In this document: positions 8,843 through 16,858 of the stretch, in pieces
How the letters are laid out: every line of letters starts with the position of its first letter
Position numbering within the stretch: position 1 is the stretch's first letter
Source: Dryocola sp036489025
GTDB taxonomy: Bacteria > Pseudomonadota > Gammaproteobacteria > Enterobacterales > Enterobacteriaceae
Assembly: GCA_036489025.1 (NCBI GenBank)
Contig: DASXGN010000041.1
Coordinates: 1-64,000 of the forward strand
Direction: 5' to 3'
Length of the DNA: 64,000 nt
Notes under the pieces: generated by a model
What the model saw: the letters and a program-made list of their open reading frames with translations, nothing else
Databases searched by the model: none
What the model was told of the DNA's origin: nothing
Translations under genes and position numbers: made by a program

Positions 8843-10780
8843 CTATTTGCAGCCGTTTTCTGCCGCCGTTTCTGCTCGCCATACGCCCCATTTCCCCGCG
8901 CTGCCAGGCTCTTCCTGACCGACATTAACATACCACTGGTTTTGCCATACGTTGCCCTTATAAAGGACGCGGGTGCACTTCACGGGGTAAGCAATGTGCG
9001 GGTTGTAAGGCTCAATATCACTGCCCGACGCTTGTACCTTAACGGTAACGTCACTGTACGACTGCTCGCCATTCTTGCCGGTGACCGTAAGTCGGTAAGT
9101 CGCCTGGCCAACAGTATTCGCGGGGATTAGCGCAAGGGCTTTTTCGCCGGAAGCCGAGCTAACCTGCTGACCAGATTCTTGCTCCTGAAGCCAGAATTTT
9201 CCTGCTCCCTGGACGATAGTCCAGACCCAGGACTCTGCGTTTCGACTGGCGCTGCCGTCAAGCTGGTAGGTACGAGGCGAATCGGTGGTGCTAGCCACCG
9301 TGATATCTTCCCCCGCCACGGCAACCGGCGCACTGCTATTCTCCTCATCTTTTAGCTCAAGGATTTTTTCTACTGCTTTTGCCATATCAGGATGGGTTCC
9401 GATGCGAGACGAATCATCCGAAGCCAGGCTGGTGCCCGTTTGCTGGAGGATGGCGCGCATTTTTGCCGGCGTGACGGTAATTCCCTCGGCCCTGGCAATG
9501 CCGGATAAACTGGCTACCACGCCTGCAATAATTGGGTTTGCGGAAGAGGTGCCGGAAAATGTGTCGGTGTACTGTGCGTTTTGCGCGTTATGCAAACCGC
9601 CGTATCCGGTTGTAACTACGTCCCAGCAGCCCCAGCTGGAGCTGGTGACCCTGGTACCGTAGGTGCTGAACGATGCCTTTTTGCCATCGCGGGCGCAGAA
9701 AGCCCCGGCGATAATGGCGCCGGAATCACGCTTTTTAACGTCAAATTTACCGTTGAATCCGCTATGGTTAAGGTTAATATTGCCATTGCCAGCCGCCTCA
9801 ATGACGTGCACACCTTTGTCTGTCAGCGCCTTAATCACATCGAAGTAAGCCTGTGAGTTTTCCTGCGGTACGTAGCAGCTCGATTTGCAGCCTGCAACTT
9901 CTCCACCGCCGGTTTGCATGCCTATCTGAACGACGTCTCCGGCCCGCAGCCGTGGGATCATGTTGTAGAGGTTATTAACCTGCCATTTGGCATACCCTAA
10001 CCTGGTATTCCATGCCAGACCTTTTATTCCGGTTCCGATGTCTTTTGCGGCCATAATTCCAACGGAAGCCGTGTCATGGTCCAAATCGCTATAATAAGTT
10101 TTGTCTCCTTCGTAAAAGCTCACGTCGGGAAGATTAACGTGTTGAGGATTCCAGGGCGTATTTTCCATCGAGACAAGGGCAATATTCGAGCCATCGTTTC
10201 CGGGGTATTGATTTACGCTGGCGCGATTGACTCCCCCCATATAATAACCATGGCGTTTTTCGTCAGGGGACCTGATGTAATCCTGAAGATGACGAAAGTC
10301 AGGTACGGCTGCATTTGGGCCACTATCCAGTGCATAGCTGAGTCCTGACGGTGCTGCATGAGCGGCAGTTTCGGTCATTTTATCCATTGAAACGGGAGCG
10401 GATTCCGGGTAAACCAGCTCGACGGTATTATTTTTCCGCAGCTCTGTAATAACGCCGTTGATATACTCAATATCCTCACTTCTGTCTTCCGGAAGCTGGA
10501 GACGTAAATAGCGATCGAAGCCATAGGTTTTATCAAGCTGTGCAAATTGATTCTGGTCGCTGCTACGAAGTACTTTGCGTTCAAAGAGCGGGCTGAGGGT
10601 CAGCTGCGGATCGTTGAGAATTAGTTTCTGGGATCTCGGTTGCACCCCGTTCTTAAGTTTTACAACAATTGAGATATAAGATGTACCTTCCCATGCCGCT
10701 GATTTATCCGGCAAAACTTCCGCATTAATTGAATAGCTGACGCTGGAGAAAATGAATAAGGCCAGTAATTTTTTCTTCAT
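8843..10780 (-). CDS. Secreted S8 (subtilisin-like) serine peptidase with PKD-like and chitin-binding-like C-terminal domains
   Basis: The 645-aa product begins with a signal peptide (about residues 1-20, ending SINA). The start at 10780 has GGAAGAA upstream and beats an unconserved start at 10843. An N-terminal region of about 170 residues, perhaps a propeptide, precedes the S8 domain (about 195-475). Visible are the His motif in DLDHDTASVGIMAA (His235), the oxyanion Asn in EAAGNGN (about 332) and the Ser motif FSGTSSANP (Ser412). Where the catalytic Asp is expected, the sequence is IALVSMENTPW, with no Asp. A PKD-like domain (about 483-583) and a Trp-rich segment resembling CBM5/12 (about 600-645) follow. 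It is probably exported, perhaps acting on a polysaccharide-rich surface. Inserted between rnhA and dnaQ with its own terminator, it looks like an accessory gene. Confidence 0.82.
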   Translation of the reverse strand: MKKKLLALFIFSSVSYSINAEVLPDKSAAWEGTSYISIVVKLKNGVQPRSQKLILNDPQLTLSPLFERKVLRSSDQNQFAQLDKTYGFDRYLRLQLPEDRSEDIEYINGVITELRKNNTVELVYPESAPVSMDKMTETAAHAAPSGLSYALDSGPNAAVPDFRHLQDYIRSPDEKRHGYYMGGVNRASVNQYPGNDGSNIALVSMENTPWNPQHVNLPDVSFYEGDKTYYSDLDHDTASVGIMAAKDIGTGIKGLAWNTRLGYAKWQVNNLYNMIPRLRAGDVVQIGMQTGGGEVAGCKSSCYVPQENSQAYFDVIKALTDKGVHVIEAAGNGNINLNHSGFNGKFDVKKRDSGAIIAGAFCARDGKKASFSTYGTRVTSSSWGCWDVVTTGYGGLHNAQNAQYTDTFSGTSSANPIIAGVVASLSGIARAEGITVTPAKMRAILQQTGTSLASDDSSRIGTHPDMAKAVEKILELKDEENSSAPVAVAGEDITVASTTDSPRTYQLDGSASRNAESWVWTIVQGAGKFWLQEQESGQQVSSASGEKALALIPANTVGQATYRLTVTGKNGEQSYSDVTVKVQASGSDIEPYNPHIAYPVKCTRVLYKGNVWQNQWYVNVGQEEPGSAGKWGVWRAETAAENGCK

Positions 10781-11128
10781 TTTGAATATTCTTCCATGAT
10801 TATCAATAAATTTTATTGGGTGCTTAGTAGTATTAATAATCAACAGATGGGATAGAAGGCGAATGTTCTCAGGAGTAGTAGGCGCTTTCTATTAGTTAAC
10901 CGGCATTCCCGACTCAGACAGGCAGAAAATACTTTGCAGAAAGCCTGGCGCGTTGTGCAACCAACAATGCGCAGCGGGGCTGAGGCTTCAACCCGGATCG
11001 GGCGAGGCTGGTGCTGGTGACATTTAGCGATTAAAATGCCGCTAGCCTTGCTTCAATATTACGTCTGTTGTCGCCCGCGCAGCGGGAAACAAGGCGTGTA
11101 GCAGTCCTGAAACTCATTTAGATAGGTG
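10781..11128. other. Intergenic region upstream of the S8 peptidase and dnaQ genes
   Basis: About 350 bp without a gene. The left part is AT-rich and holds the peptidase promoter region. The right part is GC-rich and resembles backbone sequence upstream of dnaQ. No convincing operator or RNA was recognised. Confidence 0.5.
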
Positions 11129-11860
11129 ATGCTTATCAATACCAACAGGGTCATCGTCCTCGATACAGAAACCACCGGTATGAACCAAATCGGTGCCCAT
11201 TACGAAGGCCATCGCATTATTGAGATCGGGGCGGTTGAGGTTATCAATCGACGCCTGACCGGCAATAACTTCCACGTTTACCTTAAGCCCGACAGGCTGG
11301 TGGATCCGGAAGCGTTCGGCGTTCACGGCATTGCAGACGAATTTTTGGCGGACAAGCCCACCTTTGACCAGGTTGCCGATTCGTTCATGGACTATATTCG
11401 CGGTGCAGAGCTGGTCATTCACAACGCGTCGTTTGATATCGGATTCATGGACTATGAGTTCGGCAAGCTCAAGCGCGATATCCCGAAAACGGACACTTTC
11501 TGCAAAGTCACCGATAGCCTGGCGATGGCGCGTAAAATGTTCCCCGGCAAGCGCAACAGCCTCGACGCACTCTGCTCACGCTACGAAATAGACAACAGCA
11601 AACGTACGCTGCACGGCGCTTTGCTCGATGCCCAAATCCTCGCCGACGTTTATCTAATGATGACCGGCGGGCAAACCTCGCTGAAATTCTCAATGGAAGG
11701 CGATCTGCAGTCCAAACAGGGCGACGGTGGAATTCAGCGCGTTGTGCGCGGTGCTTCAGGGTTACGGGTAATTCAGGCATCTGACGAAGAAATAATGGCC
11801 CACGAATCCCGCCTGGACCTGGTACAAAAGAAGGGCGGAAGCTGCCTGTGGCGCGCCTGA
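11129..11860 (+). CDS. dnaQ: DNA polymerase III epsilon subunit (3'-5' proofreading exonuclease)
   Basis: The 243-aa protein has exactly the E. coli length from ATG 11129; an in-frame GTG at 11126 is the alternative. Exo I is LDTETTG (Asp12, Glu14), Exo II is IHNASFDIGF with the catalytic Asp, and Exo III is LHGALLDAQILAD with the His and Asp. The C-terminal QKKGGSCLWRA tail belongs to the part that contacts the alpha subunit. It proofreads replication errors in the Pol III core. No strong Shine-Dalgarno is seen for either start, as in other dnaQ genes. Confidence 0.96.
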   Translation: MLINTNRVIVLDTETTGMNQIGAHYEGHRIIEIGAVEVINRRLTGNNFHVYLKPDRLVDPEAFGVHGIADEFLADKPTFDQVADSFMDYIRGAELVIHNASFDIGFMDYEFGKLKRDIPKTDTFCKVTDSLAMARKMFPGKRNSLDALCSRYEIDNSKRTLHGALLDAQILADVYLMMTGGQTSLKFSMEGDLQSKQGDGGIQRVVRGASGLRVIQASDEEIMAHESRLDLVQKKGGSCLWRA

Positions 11861-11935
11861 ATCGCGATAAAATGATTTAAAAAACGGCATTCAGATGATT
11901 TTTGCGGCAAACGGTTAACTTTGTGATGAAAATCG

Positions 11936-11964
11936 TTGACGCTCGGTGGGGCAATCCGTAATAT
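11936..11964 (+). promoter_or_regulatory. Promoter of the second tRNA-Asp gene
   Basis: TTGACG (-35, 11936-11941) and TAATAT (-10, 11959-11964) are separated by 17 bp. A GC-rich stretch follows the -10 box, as in stringently controlled stable-RNA promoters. The tRNA begins 29 nt after the -10 box. Confidence 0.85.
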
Positions 11965-11992
11965 CCGTCTCGTTCCCGACGGGGGACAATGC

Positions 11993-12069
11993 GGAGCGGT
12001 AGTTCAGTCGGTTAGAATACCTGCCTGTCACGCAGGGGGTCGCGGGTTCGAGTCCCGTCCGTTCCGCCA
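11993..12069 (+). tRNA. aspV: tRNA-Asp (GTC)
   Basis: This 77-nt tRNA is identical to the one at 58-134, with anticodon GTC and encoded CCA. Its place after dnaQ is that of E. coli aspV, a known site for island insertion. Here the sequence immediately downstream is repeated at 24906, at the far end of a fimbrial island. Confidence 0.97.
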
Positions 12070-12076
12070 CAATTCA

Positions 12077-12108
12077 GGGCCATGTTATTCAATAACATGG
12101 CCCTTTTT
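12077..12108 (+). terminator. Terminator of tRNA-Asp (aspV)
   Basis: GGGCCATGTTATT and AATAACATGGCCC form a 13-bp perfect palindrome around one base, followed by TTTTT. The 3' half of this hairpin and the T tract are part of the direct repeat that recurs at 24906. Confidence 0.9.
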
Positions 12109-12121
12109 CATGCCTGTCATT
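12093..12121 (+). repeat. Left copy of 29-bp direct repeat (candidate island boundary)
   Basis: The 29-bp sequence begins TAACATGGCCCTTTTTCATG and is perfectly repeated at 24906-24934; after one mismatch the copies also share ACG. This copy overlaps the aspV terminator. Together with the integrase remnant next to the other copy, it is best read as an attachment-site duplication bounding about 12.8 kb. Confidence 0.75.
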
Positions 12122-12722
12122 TACGGTATGCCATCACCTTTTGGCTTGTCTCCGCCAATCTTCTCTTTAGTCGCATGATTACGCATATTTACGTTTCGCT
12201 ATGAACAGTGTTATCCAAAAGAAGACAACCTTTCAGGACAGAGCTTCACAATAAGGCCATTCATCTTACCAACCAGATTCGGACGCTTGAAAGTAATGTG
12301 CCCGGTTCCCTTTTGAAAATAGCGTATCTCCACACACTCATCCTCGAAAACGGATGCGTGCTGTCTGCTGATATGAGCATCCAGTCAGACGGGAAGATCG
12401 TTGCGGTTCTCCGAAACAGGTTTTCCATCCAGCAGATTTAGCATGCGATCCAAATCCGCTATCTGCTCACGTCTGCGGCCCAACGCTGAGTGCGTTATTA
12501 CGCCCGGTAACAACTCGCTCAATGCTGGTGGAACTGATAACTTCGGTAGGGTCAGCCAAAACTTCGGCTTCAGTTTGCATGAAAATTCCATAGATAAAAA
12601 AAGCCCGCAACAAATGCGGGCCGAGTGCTGCGTGCCTGTGGATTTAGATAATCCCTGAGAGGCTGGTGAAATGGTCAGGGAACCACCGATCGATGAAACT
12701 AAAATGCCATTACCTGGCATCC
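12122..12722. other. Non-coding or degraded segment, possible satellite-prophage debris
   Basis: About 600 bp between the aspV repeat and the EAL gene without a convincing intact gene. On the minus strand a frame from 12720 to 12385 (MPGNGILVSS..., TQHSARICCGLF...) and an overlapping frame starting at about 12570 (MQTEAEVLADPTEV...) look like the short overlapping frames found upstream of ash/icd-like genes in P4-type satellite phages. That likeness is from memory and weak. A minus-strand hairpin with a T tract lies inside it. A plus-strand 77-codon frame at 12208 was not recognised. Confidence 0.3.
12594..12621 (-). terminator. Rho-independent terminator downstream of the fimbrial/EAL operon
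   Basis: On the minus strand GCCCGCA and TGCGGGC pair around a 5-nt loop and are followed by seven T residues. It lies about 100 bp after the EAL stop codon and is the first terminator on that strand, so it probably ends the fimbrial transcript. Confidence 0.75.
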
Positions 12723-13571
12723 TTATTTGCCGCTATTTCGGATAAGGTAGCGTGCAAAATCACCCGCAGAAAGTGGTGGCGACCAATAGTATCCCTGCTG
12801 CAAGCTCACTCCTCTCTGTAACAGATAACGATACTGAAACTCCGTCTCGACACCTTCAGCAATCACAGCCATACCCTGCTGAATCGCCAGGTAAATAATA
12901 TCGTCAACGTGGGAAGACTGTGGCCCGCTTTCAGTGAGTGGGTCAATAAATGATTTATCAATTTTAACAATATCAACCGGCAGACGGGCCAGCCTGAGCG
13001 GGCTGGAATGGCCCGTGTCAAAATCATCCAGCGCAATTTTGATTCCCGTTTCGCGCAGCTGGCTCAGAAGAGGGGCGAGTTCAGCGTCTGTATCAGTACT
13101 TCCCCATTCAAGCAGCTCAAGCGTCAGATGGATCTGTCTTAAAAAACCACGCTGAAATCGGCTAAAAGCAACCCGCATATGAGCAAGCATTGCCACCGTC
13201 GCACTGACGTTCACGCTGATATAAAATCCTCGCGGCAGACGAAACCTCAGCACCATTAAATCCCTTTCAACCTGCTCCAGCAAAGCCTGAGTCATAGAAA
13301 TCATCAGGCCTGTTGATTCTGCAATCGACAAAAAACGCTCGGGTGTCGCGAGCCCATCCTTCGTTTTCCATCGCGCCAGGACTTCGGCGCCGCAAACCTT
13401 TCCGGATACGCAATCGATTATTGGCTGATAGTAAGGGATAATTTCCCCGGCGCGAATCGCACGCAGAAATTGCCTGTATCGCGATGATTTCTTATGCTGA
13501 TATCGCTGGAGCATGATACCGGTCAGCAGCATGGCTGAAATAGCCGCCCCCCCGCTCAACAATGGTCCCAT
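12723..13571 (-). CDS. EAL-domain c-di-GMP phosphodiesterase at the end of the fimbrial operon
   Basis: The 282-aa protein has one N-terminal membrane segment (about 7-22) and a cytoplasmic EAL domain (about 35-275) with no GGDEF. Catalytic positions look intact: Glu63 in AEVLARW, Asn in SVNVSA, Glu in LTLELLEW, the Asp pair in ALDDFDTG, Lys in KIDKSFI, Glu in AEGVET and Gln in LQQGYYW. Loop 6 reads DDFDTG instead of DDFGTG. It should cleave c-di-GMP to pGpG. Its ATG overlaps the stop of the tip-adhesin gene (TAATG), so it is translationally coupled to fimbrial expression. Stand-alone EAL proteins near fimbriae, such as MrkJ, lower c-di-GMP and pilus production, suggesting feedback here. Confidence 0.88.
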   Translation of the reverse strand: MGPLLSGGAAISAMLLTGIMLQRYQHKKSSRYRQFLRAIRAGEIIPYYQPIIDCVSGKVCGAEVLARWKTKDGLATPERFLSIAESTGLMISMTQALLEQVERDLMVLRFRLPRGFYISVNVSATVAMLAHMRVAFSRFQRGFLRQIHLTLELLEWGSTDTDAELAPLLSQLRETGIKIALDDFDTGHSSPLRLARLPVDIVKIDKSFIDPLTESGPQSSHVDDIIYLAIQQGMAVIAEGVETEFQYRYLLQRGVSLQQGYYWSPPLSAGDFARYLIRNSGK

Positions 13572-14440
13572 TATTGTAACGACACGCTCAGAATAGTCGA
13601 TGCAGAATAATCCCCGGCGGGCGCGTCACCATCAGATTTGAGCGTTGCCATGATATTCAACGCATTATCGCCAGAAGATAAATCTAGAGTCAGGTCTTTT
13701 GCAAGCGAGGAGCCATTAACGCTAAGATCCGCCGTGATTCCAGCATTATTTTCGTTATGCAGCGTAATATTTCCCTTATCCAAATTACTAATTTCAGCCG
13801 TCACCTTATTAGTGCAGCTCAAGTTAACGGGAAGGCTCTGCTGTGCGCCATTGATCGATTTCGGATTCAGCGTCCCAAAGTCAATATAAATTTTTTCAAG
13901 GTTAAAATTACATGACACGTCAGGCGGCGGCGCTCTGAAACATCTCGTCCCAGGCAGGATATGAGAAGTCGCGTTATTCGAAACGCCAAAGGTGAAACAA
14001 CCTTTCCAGTTTGCGAGGGCTGCATAATAGCCTTCTCCGGACTTTCCTGCCCGGTCAGTCATTGTTTGAATCAGTGTATTCCAGGAAACATTAAAATCAC
14101 CTGGTACGCCAAAAGACCATGGAGCGTTGGTTTGCAGGTAATTGTCACCTGAGCTATTGACCAGCACGTCGAATTTACCTTTTGGAAATATAAGATTGCC
14201 CGGGATATCATCTGAAAGAAATTGCCAGGAGTATTTATAGCAAACCTGGTATCCAGGCATCGCTCCCGGGCACTCGCTTACATCAACGTTTACCACATCG
14301 ATAATCTCCGGATGACCTACCGTATTTGCCGCCTGAACCGTTAATGAAAATATATACAGCGCGGTCAATAAAAAGGAACGCCCCCCCCACAGCAGGCAAC
14401 CGCGATACTGGTAAAAAATACAAAGAATAACTTTTTTCAT
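13571..14440 (-). CDS. Putative fimbrial tip adhesin
   Basis: The 289-aa product is last of the structural genes. The start at 14440 has AAGAGG upstream and gives a signal sequence (about 1-38, ending TVQAA); a longer frame to 14503 overlaps the previous gene. It has two parts: an N-terminal domain of about 140 residues rich in Trp, Gly and paired Cys (ECPGAMPGYQVCYKYSW), and a C-terminal pilin-like domain from about 170 (SCNFNLEKIYIDFGTL). That is the two-domain plan of tip adhesins such as MrpH or PapG. The receptor is unknown. It overlaps the EAL gene by one base. Confidence 0.75.
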   Translation of the reverse strand: MKKVILCIFYQYRGCLLWGGRSFLLTALYIFSLTVQAANTVGHPEIIDVVNVDVSECPGAMPGYQVCYKYSWQFLSDDIPGNLIFPKGKFDVLVNSSGDNYLQTNAPWSFGVPGDFNVSWNTLIQTMTDRAGKSGEGYYAALANWKGCFTFGVSNNATSHILPGTRCFRAPPPDVSCNFNLEKIYIDFGTLNPKSINGAQQSLPVNLSCTNKVTAEISNLDKGNITLHNENNAGITADLSVNGSSLAKDLTLDLSSGDNALNIMATLKSDGDAPAGDYSASTILSVSLQ

Positions 14441-14489
14441 TGTTTGCCTCTTAATATTACCTACGCCGGGAATGCCTTGTGATGTAAAA

Positions 14490-14987
14490 CTACTGATAAT
14501 CAATCATCATGGTTGCTGCAGCGGTGAACGCGCCTCCTTTCAGCTGTTCTGACGGCGATTTTATTGGTGCAGCCATTAATATCGGTGGCGAATTTTTGTC
14601 AAAATTTAACCATTGATTCAATGGGAACGGCTGGCCGTCGCCGAATAAAATGATGCCCAAATTCTGCTGACTTGTTTGTAGAACGGTATTATCGAAAGCG
14701 CTTGCCGTACCTGATATTTTTATCTTCAGCGCCTCGCTGGCCCCCTGGCTACAGTCCAGCGAGTAGTCGATTGTTTTCTTATATTCATTCCCGTCGACAA
14801 GCGTGGTGAGCAAATCATCGCCAAAATTAACGCTTATCATTTCTCCGTGATTAATTTCACAGGGAGAGGATTCCACTTTCACATGAACCGTTATCGTGTT
14901 TGATATGCCCCAGCACAGCTGGGGAAGACAGCTACCCAGTAGCGCTGCTGCTGCGCCAGCAAGCGATTTTTTTAATATCGGCAACAT
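14490..14987 (-). CDS. Minor fimbrial subunit (paralogue of the gene at 15649)
   Basis: The 165-aa protein has a signal peptide (about 1-28) and a single pilin domain with the Cys pair in SSPCEINHG and YSLDCSQG. It ends in the aromatic beta-zipper motif TMMIDYQ recognised by chaperone and usher. The start MLPILKKSL at 14987 is preceded by GAGAG. It is clearly homologous to the product of 15649-16137 along its length (matching VDGN/Y..., IDY, LQTSQQNLGI and PFPLNQ segments), so the two arose by duplication. It probably forms part of the tip fibrillum or an adaptor. Confidence 0.8.
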   Translation of the reverse strand: MLPILKKSLAGAAAALLGSCLPQLCWGISNTITVHVKVESSPCEINHGEMISVNFGDDLLTTLVDGNEYKKTIDYSLDCSQGASEALKIKISGTASAFDNTVLQTSQQNLGIILFGDGQPFPLNQWLNFDKNSPPILMAAPIKSPSEQLKGGAFTAAATMMIDYQ

Positions 14988-15079
14988 AATTACACTCTCA
15001 ATTATAAGTAACCCTGCACACTCGCAAGCAATATTGTTGGACAATCTTATTAAGGTTGAAATTCCGGCGCGCGGTCCGG

Positions 15080-15649
15080 CTACTGATACTCCAGATCAAA
15101 CGTGGCGATCGCGTTAAATACTCCAGGCGTAATTGCTTTTTGCGAAATAGCCTGCGGCTCGCCCTGTACGTAAACCTGCAGCGTAATAATGTTATCGCCG
15201 TTAGTTAAAGCATAATTCTCCGTTGGCTTATTAAGCGCAACCGCATGGCCGTCAGGCATTTCCATGCCAATGGCGATTCCGCTCGCCTGCGACTCTGGCG
15301 CAAGCGCCAGTAAGCCCGGCAGTTGGCTATCCTCTGCGCCGCGGAAAGTCACCGTCACCTGGCTTGCTACCTCGATGTTGCATTCCTTTAGGTTAAGCTC
15401 GAGTGTTTTACCCGGCGTTCTTTGATTTTTATACAGATCCTTAGCGATGATCTCCCCAAAGTCCAGGGGCACATTCGCCTCTTCCGGCGTAATGGAGCAG
15501 GGCTGAGCCGTTAGCGCCCCGTGAAAATGCATGTTATCGGCCGCCCGCAGATCGGAACGACTCATCAATAATGAGCCAAGTAATAGCGCCCTGTATCCCG
15601 CCCGGAATATCGCGACGGCAGCTTCGCTGCAATACTTTTTGCTTAACAT
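15080..15649 (-). CDS. Minor fimbrial subunit
   Basis: The 189-aa protein has a signal peptide of about 37 residues (ending LRAA) and a pilin domain of the type-1/Pap kind, with Cys in TAQPCSITPEE and LNLKECNIE and C-terminal AIATFDLEYQ. It resembles the major subunit at 20861 more than its operon neighbours. Its ATG overlaps the stop codon of the preceding gene (TAATG), giving translational coupling. It is probably an adaptor or tip subunit. Confidence 0.8.
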   Translation of the reverse strand: MLSKKYCSEAAVAIFRAGYRALLLGSLLMSRSDLRAADNMHFHGALTAQPCSITPEEANVPLDFGEIIAKDLYKNQRTPGKTLELNLKECNIEVASQVTVTFRGAEDSQLPGLLALAPESQASGIAIGMEMPDGHAVALNKPTENYALTNGDNIITLQVYVQGEPQAISQKAITPGVFNAIATFDLEYQ

Positions 15650-16137
15650 TATCGATACTCCGCCAGTAACGTTGCCGTCGCGTCAAACTGCCCTTCCGTA
15701 AGCGTTGCGCCGGGGGCTCCAACCGGTACGGCAAACAGCTGCGGGGGGTGCGCAGGATCAATATTAAAAGGAGTATTCAGACTAAATGGTTGATTATTAA
15801 TCAATAATCGAATGCCGAGATCGGGCTGGTCGGTTTGTACTGCCGCCTCATCAAAAGACGCCGCCGTTCCACGCAGGGTCATGACAATGCCGGATTTAGC
15901 GGCGCTGGCATCACAGCGTAACTGGTAGTCGATTGCCTGCATATAATTCGTCCCGTCCACTTTGGCAATCGCCATTTGTTCACCAAAAAAGACGTCGATA
16001 ATATTCCCCTGATTAACGGTACACGGCGGCGGTTCAACCAGCGTGCCTTTAAACTGCATGTTCTCTTCAGCGTGGAGACAGGTATAAAACAATCCTCCGA
16101 CCAGCAGTATTGCGATACGGTATGCATTAGATTTCAT
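15649..16137 (-). CDS. Minor fimbrial subunit (paralogue of the gene at 14490)
   Basis: The 162-aa protein starts at 16137 (MKSNAYRIAILLVGG) behind AGGAAGAAAG; the longer frame to 16167 lacks a ribosome site. It has a signal peptide (ending CLHA) and a pilin domain with Cys in EPPPCTVNQG and YQLRCDAS, ending in TATLLAEYR. It is a paralogue of the 14490 subunit. Such a pair of related minor pilins resembles MrpE/MrpF or PapE/PapF-type fibrillum subunits. Confidence 0.8.
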   Translation of the reverse strand: MKSNAYRIAILLVGGLFYTCLHAEENMQFKGTLVEPPPCTVNQGNIIDVFFGEQMAIAKVDGTNYMQAIDYQLRCDASAAKSGIVMTLRGTAASFDEAAVQTDQPDLGIRLLINNQPFSLNTPFNIDPAHPPQLFAVPVGAPGATLTEGQFDATATLLAEYR

Positions 16138-16205
16138 CGTCTTTCTTCCTGTCTCAAGGCCAAACAAGGTTTGATAAAAAATAAGCCGGCCCCGGAGCCC
16201 CGTTG

Positions 16206-16820
16206 CTAATAGTAATTAAGCCGGAAATTAACCTCCGACTGCCAGGCCCCGGCCTGCAACTCACCTTCAGTACGCTCAGCAGAGGCGGCATACACCAGCT
16301 CGTTGCGCCCCGGCGTCAGAAGCTGCGGCGCAGTCTCTTCGTTCAGAGGGATATTTTCCCCATCGGCATCAGTTATACGTAACCCCACGCCATTTGCGCC
16401 GTGGAGCGCAATAAGCTCAGGGTTCAGCTCATCCTGAGGAGCTGAAAAACTGACTGAGACCGAAGGCTGGCTGGTATCCCAGGCAATGTTTTCGCTTCGC
16501 TCATCGAAGGCCCGTGAAGCTTCACGACTACAGTCTTTCAGCACCAGAACAAACTGTACCGCTCTGCCGCGATCGCCCATGTGGCGTAGCTCTGCGGATG
16601 AGGTTTTCCCTAATCGAACCTCCTGTGTTCTGGATGACATATCCAGAACACAGGCGCCTTCAGTCAGCGCCCCGTAGACGTGCAGCATGCCGTTTTCGCC
16701 GTTAATCTCACCGTTATTCGCAGCGTACCCGCCAGCCGGCAGCACGCAGGCCAGCAGACATGCTATCCCGGCCGCTTTCACCCGCTGAAGTCCTCTACCG
16801 GTTCGCTTATTCTTTTTCAT
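16206..16820 (-). CDS. Fimbrial subunit
   Basis: The 204-aa protein has a basic N-terminus and signal peptide (about 1-33, ending GGYAA), then a pilin domain with Cys in TEGACVLDMSS and VLKDCSREAS and an aromatic C-terminus (EVNFRLNYY). It follows the chaperone gene by 38 bp and starts behind GGGAGG. In Mrp- and Pap-like operons this position is held by an anchor or adaptor subunit (PapH/PapK-like); that role is inferred from position only. Confidence 0.78.
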   Translation of the reverse strand: MKKNKRTGRGLQRVKAAGIACLLACVLPAGGYAANNGEINGENGMLHVYGALTEGACVLDMSSRTQEVRLGKTSSAELRHMGDRGRAVQFVLVLKDCSREASRAFDERSENIAWDTSQPSVSVSFSAPQDELNPELIALHGANGVGLRITDADGENIPLNEETAPQLLTPGRNELVYAASAERTEGELQAGAWQSEVNFRLNYY

Positions 16821-16858
16821 ACCTGCCTCCCGGTTTTTACTTCATCCGACCGCGATGA

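Noticed and set aside
11936..12178. 80-codon frame across aspV
   Set aside because: It reads through the tRNA gene and its terminator.
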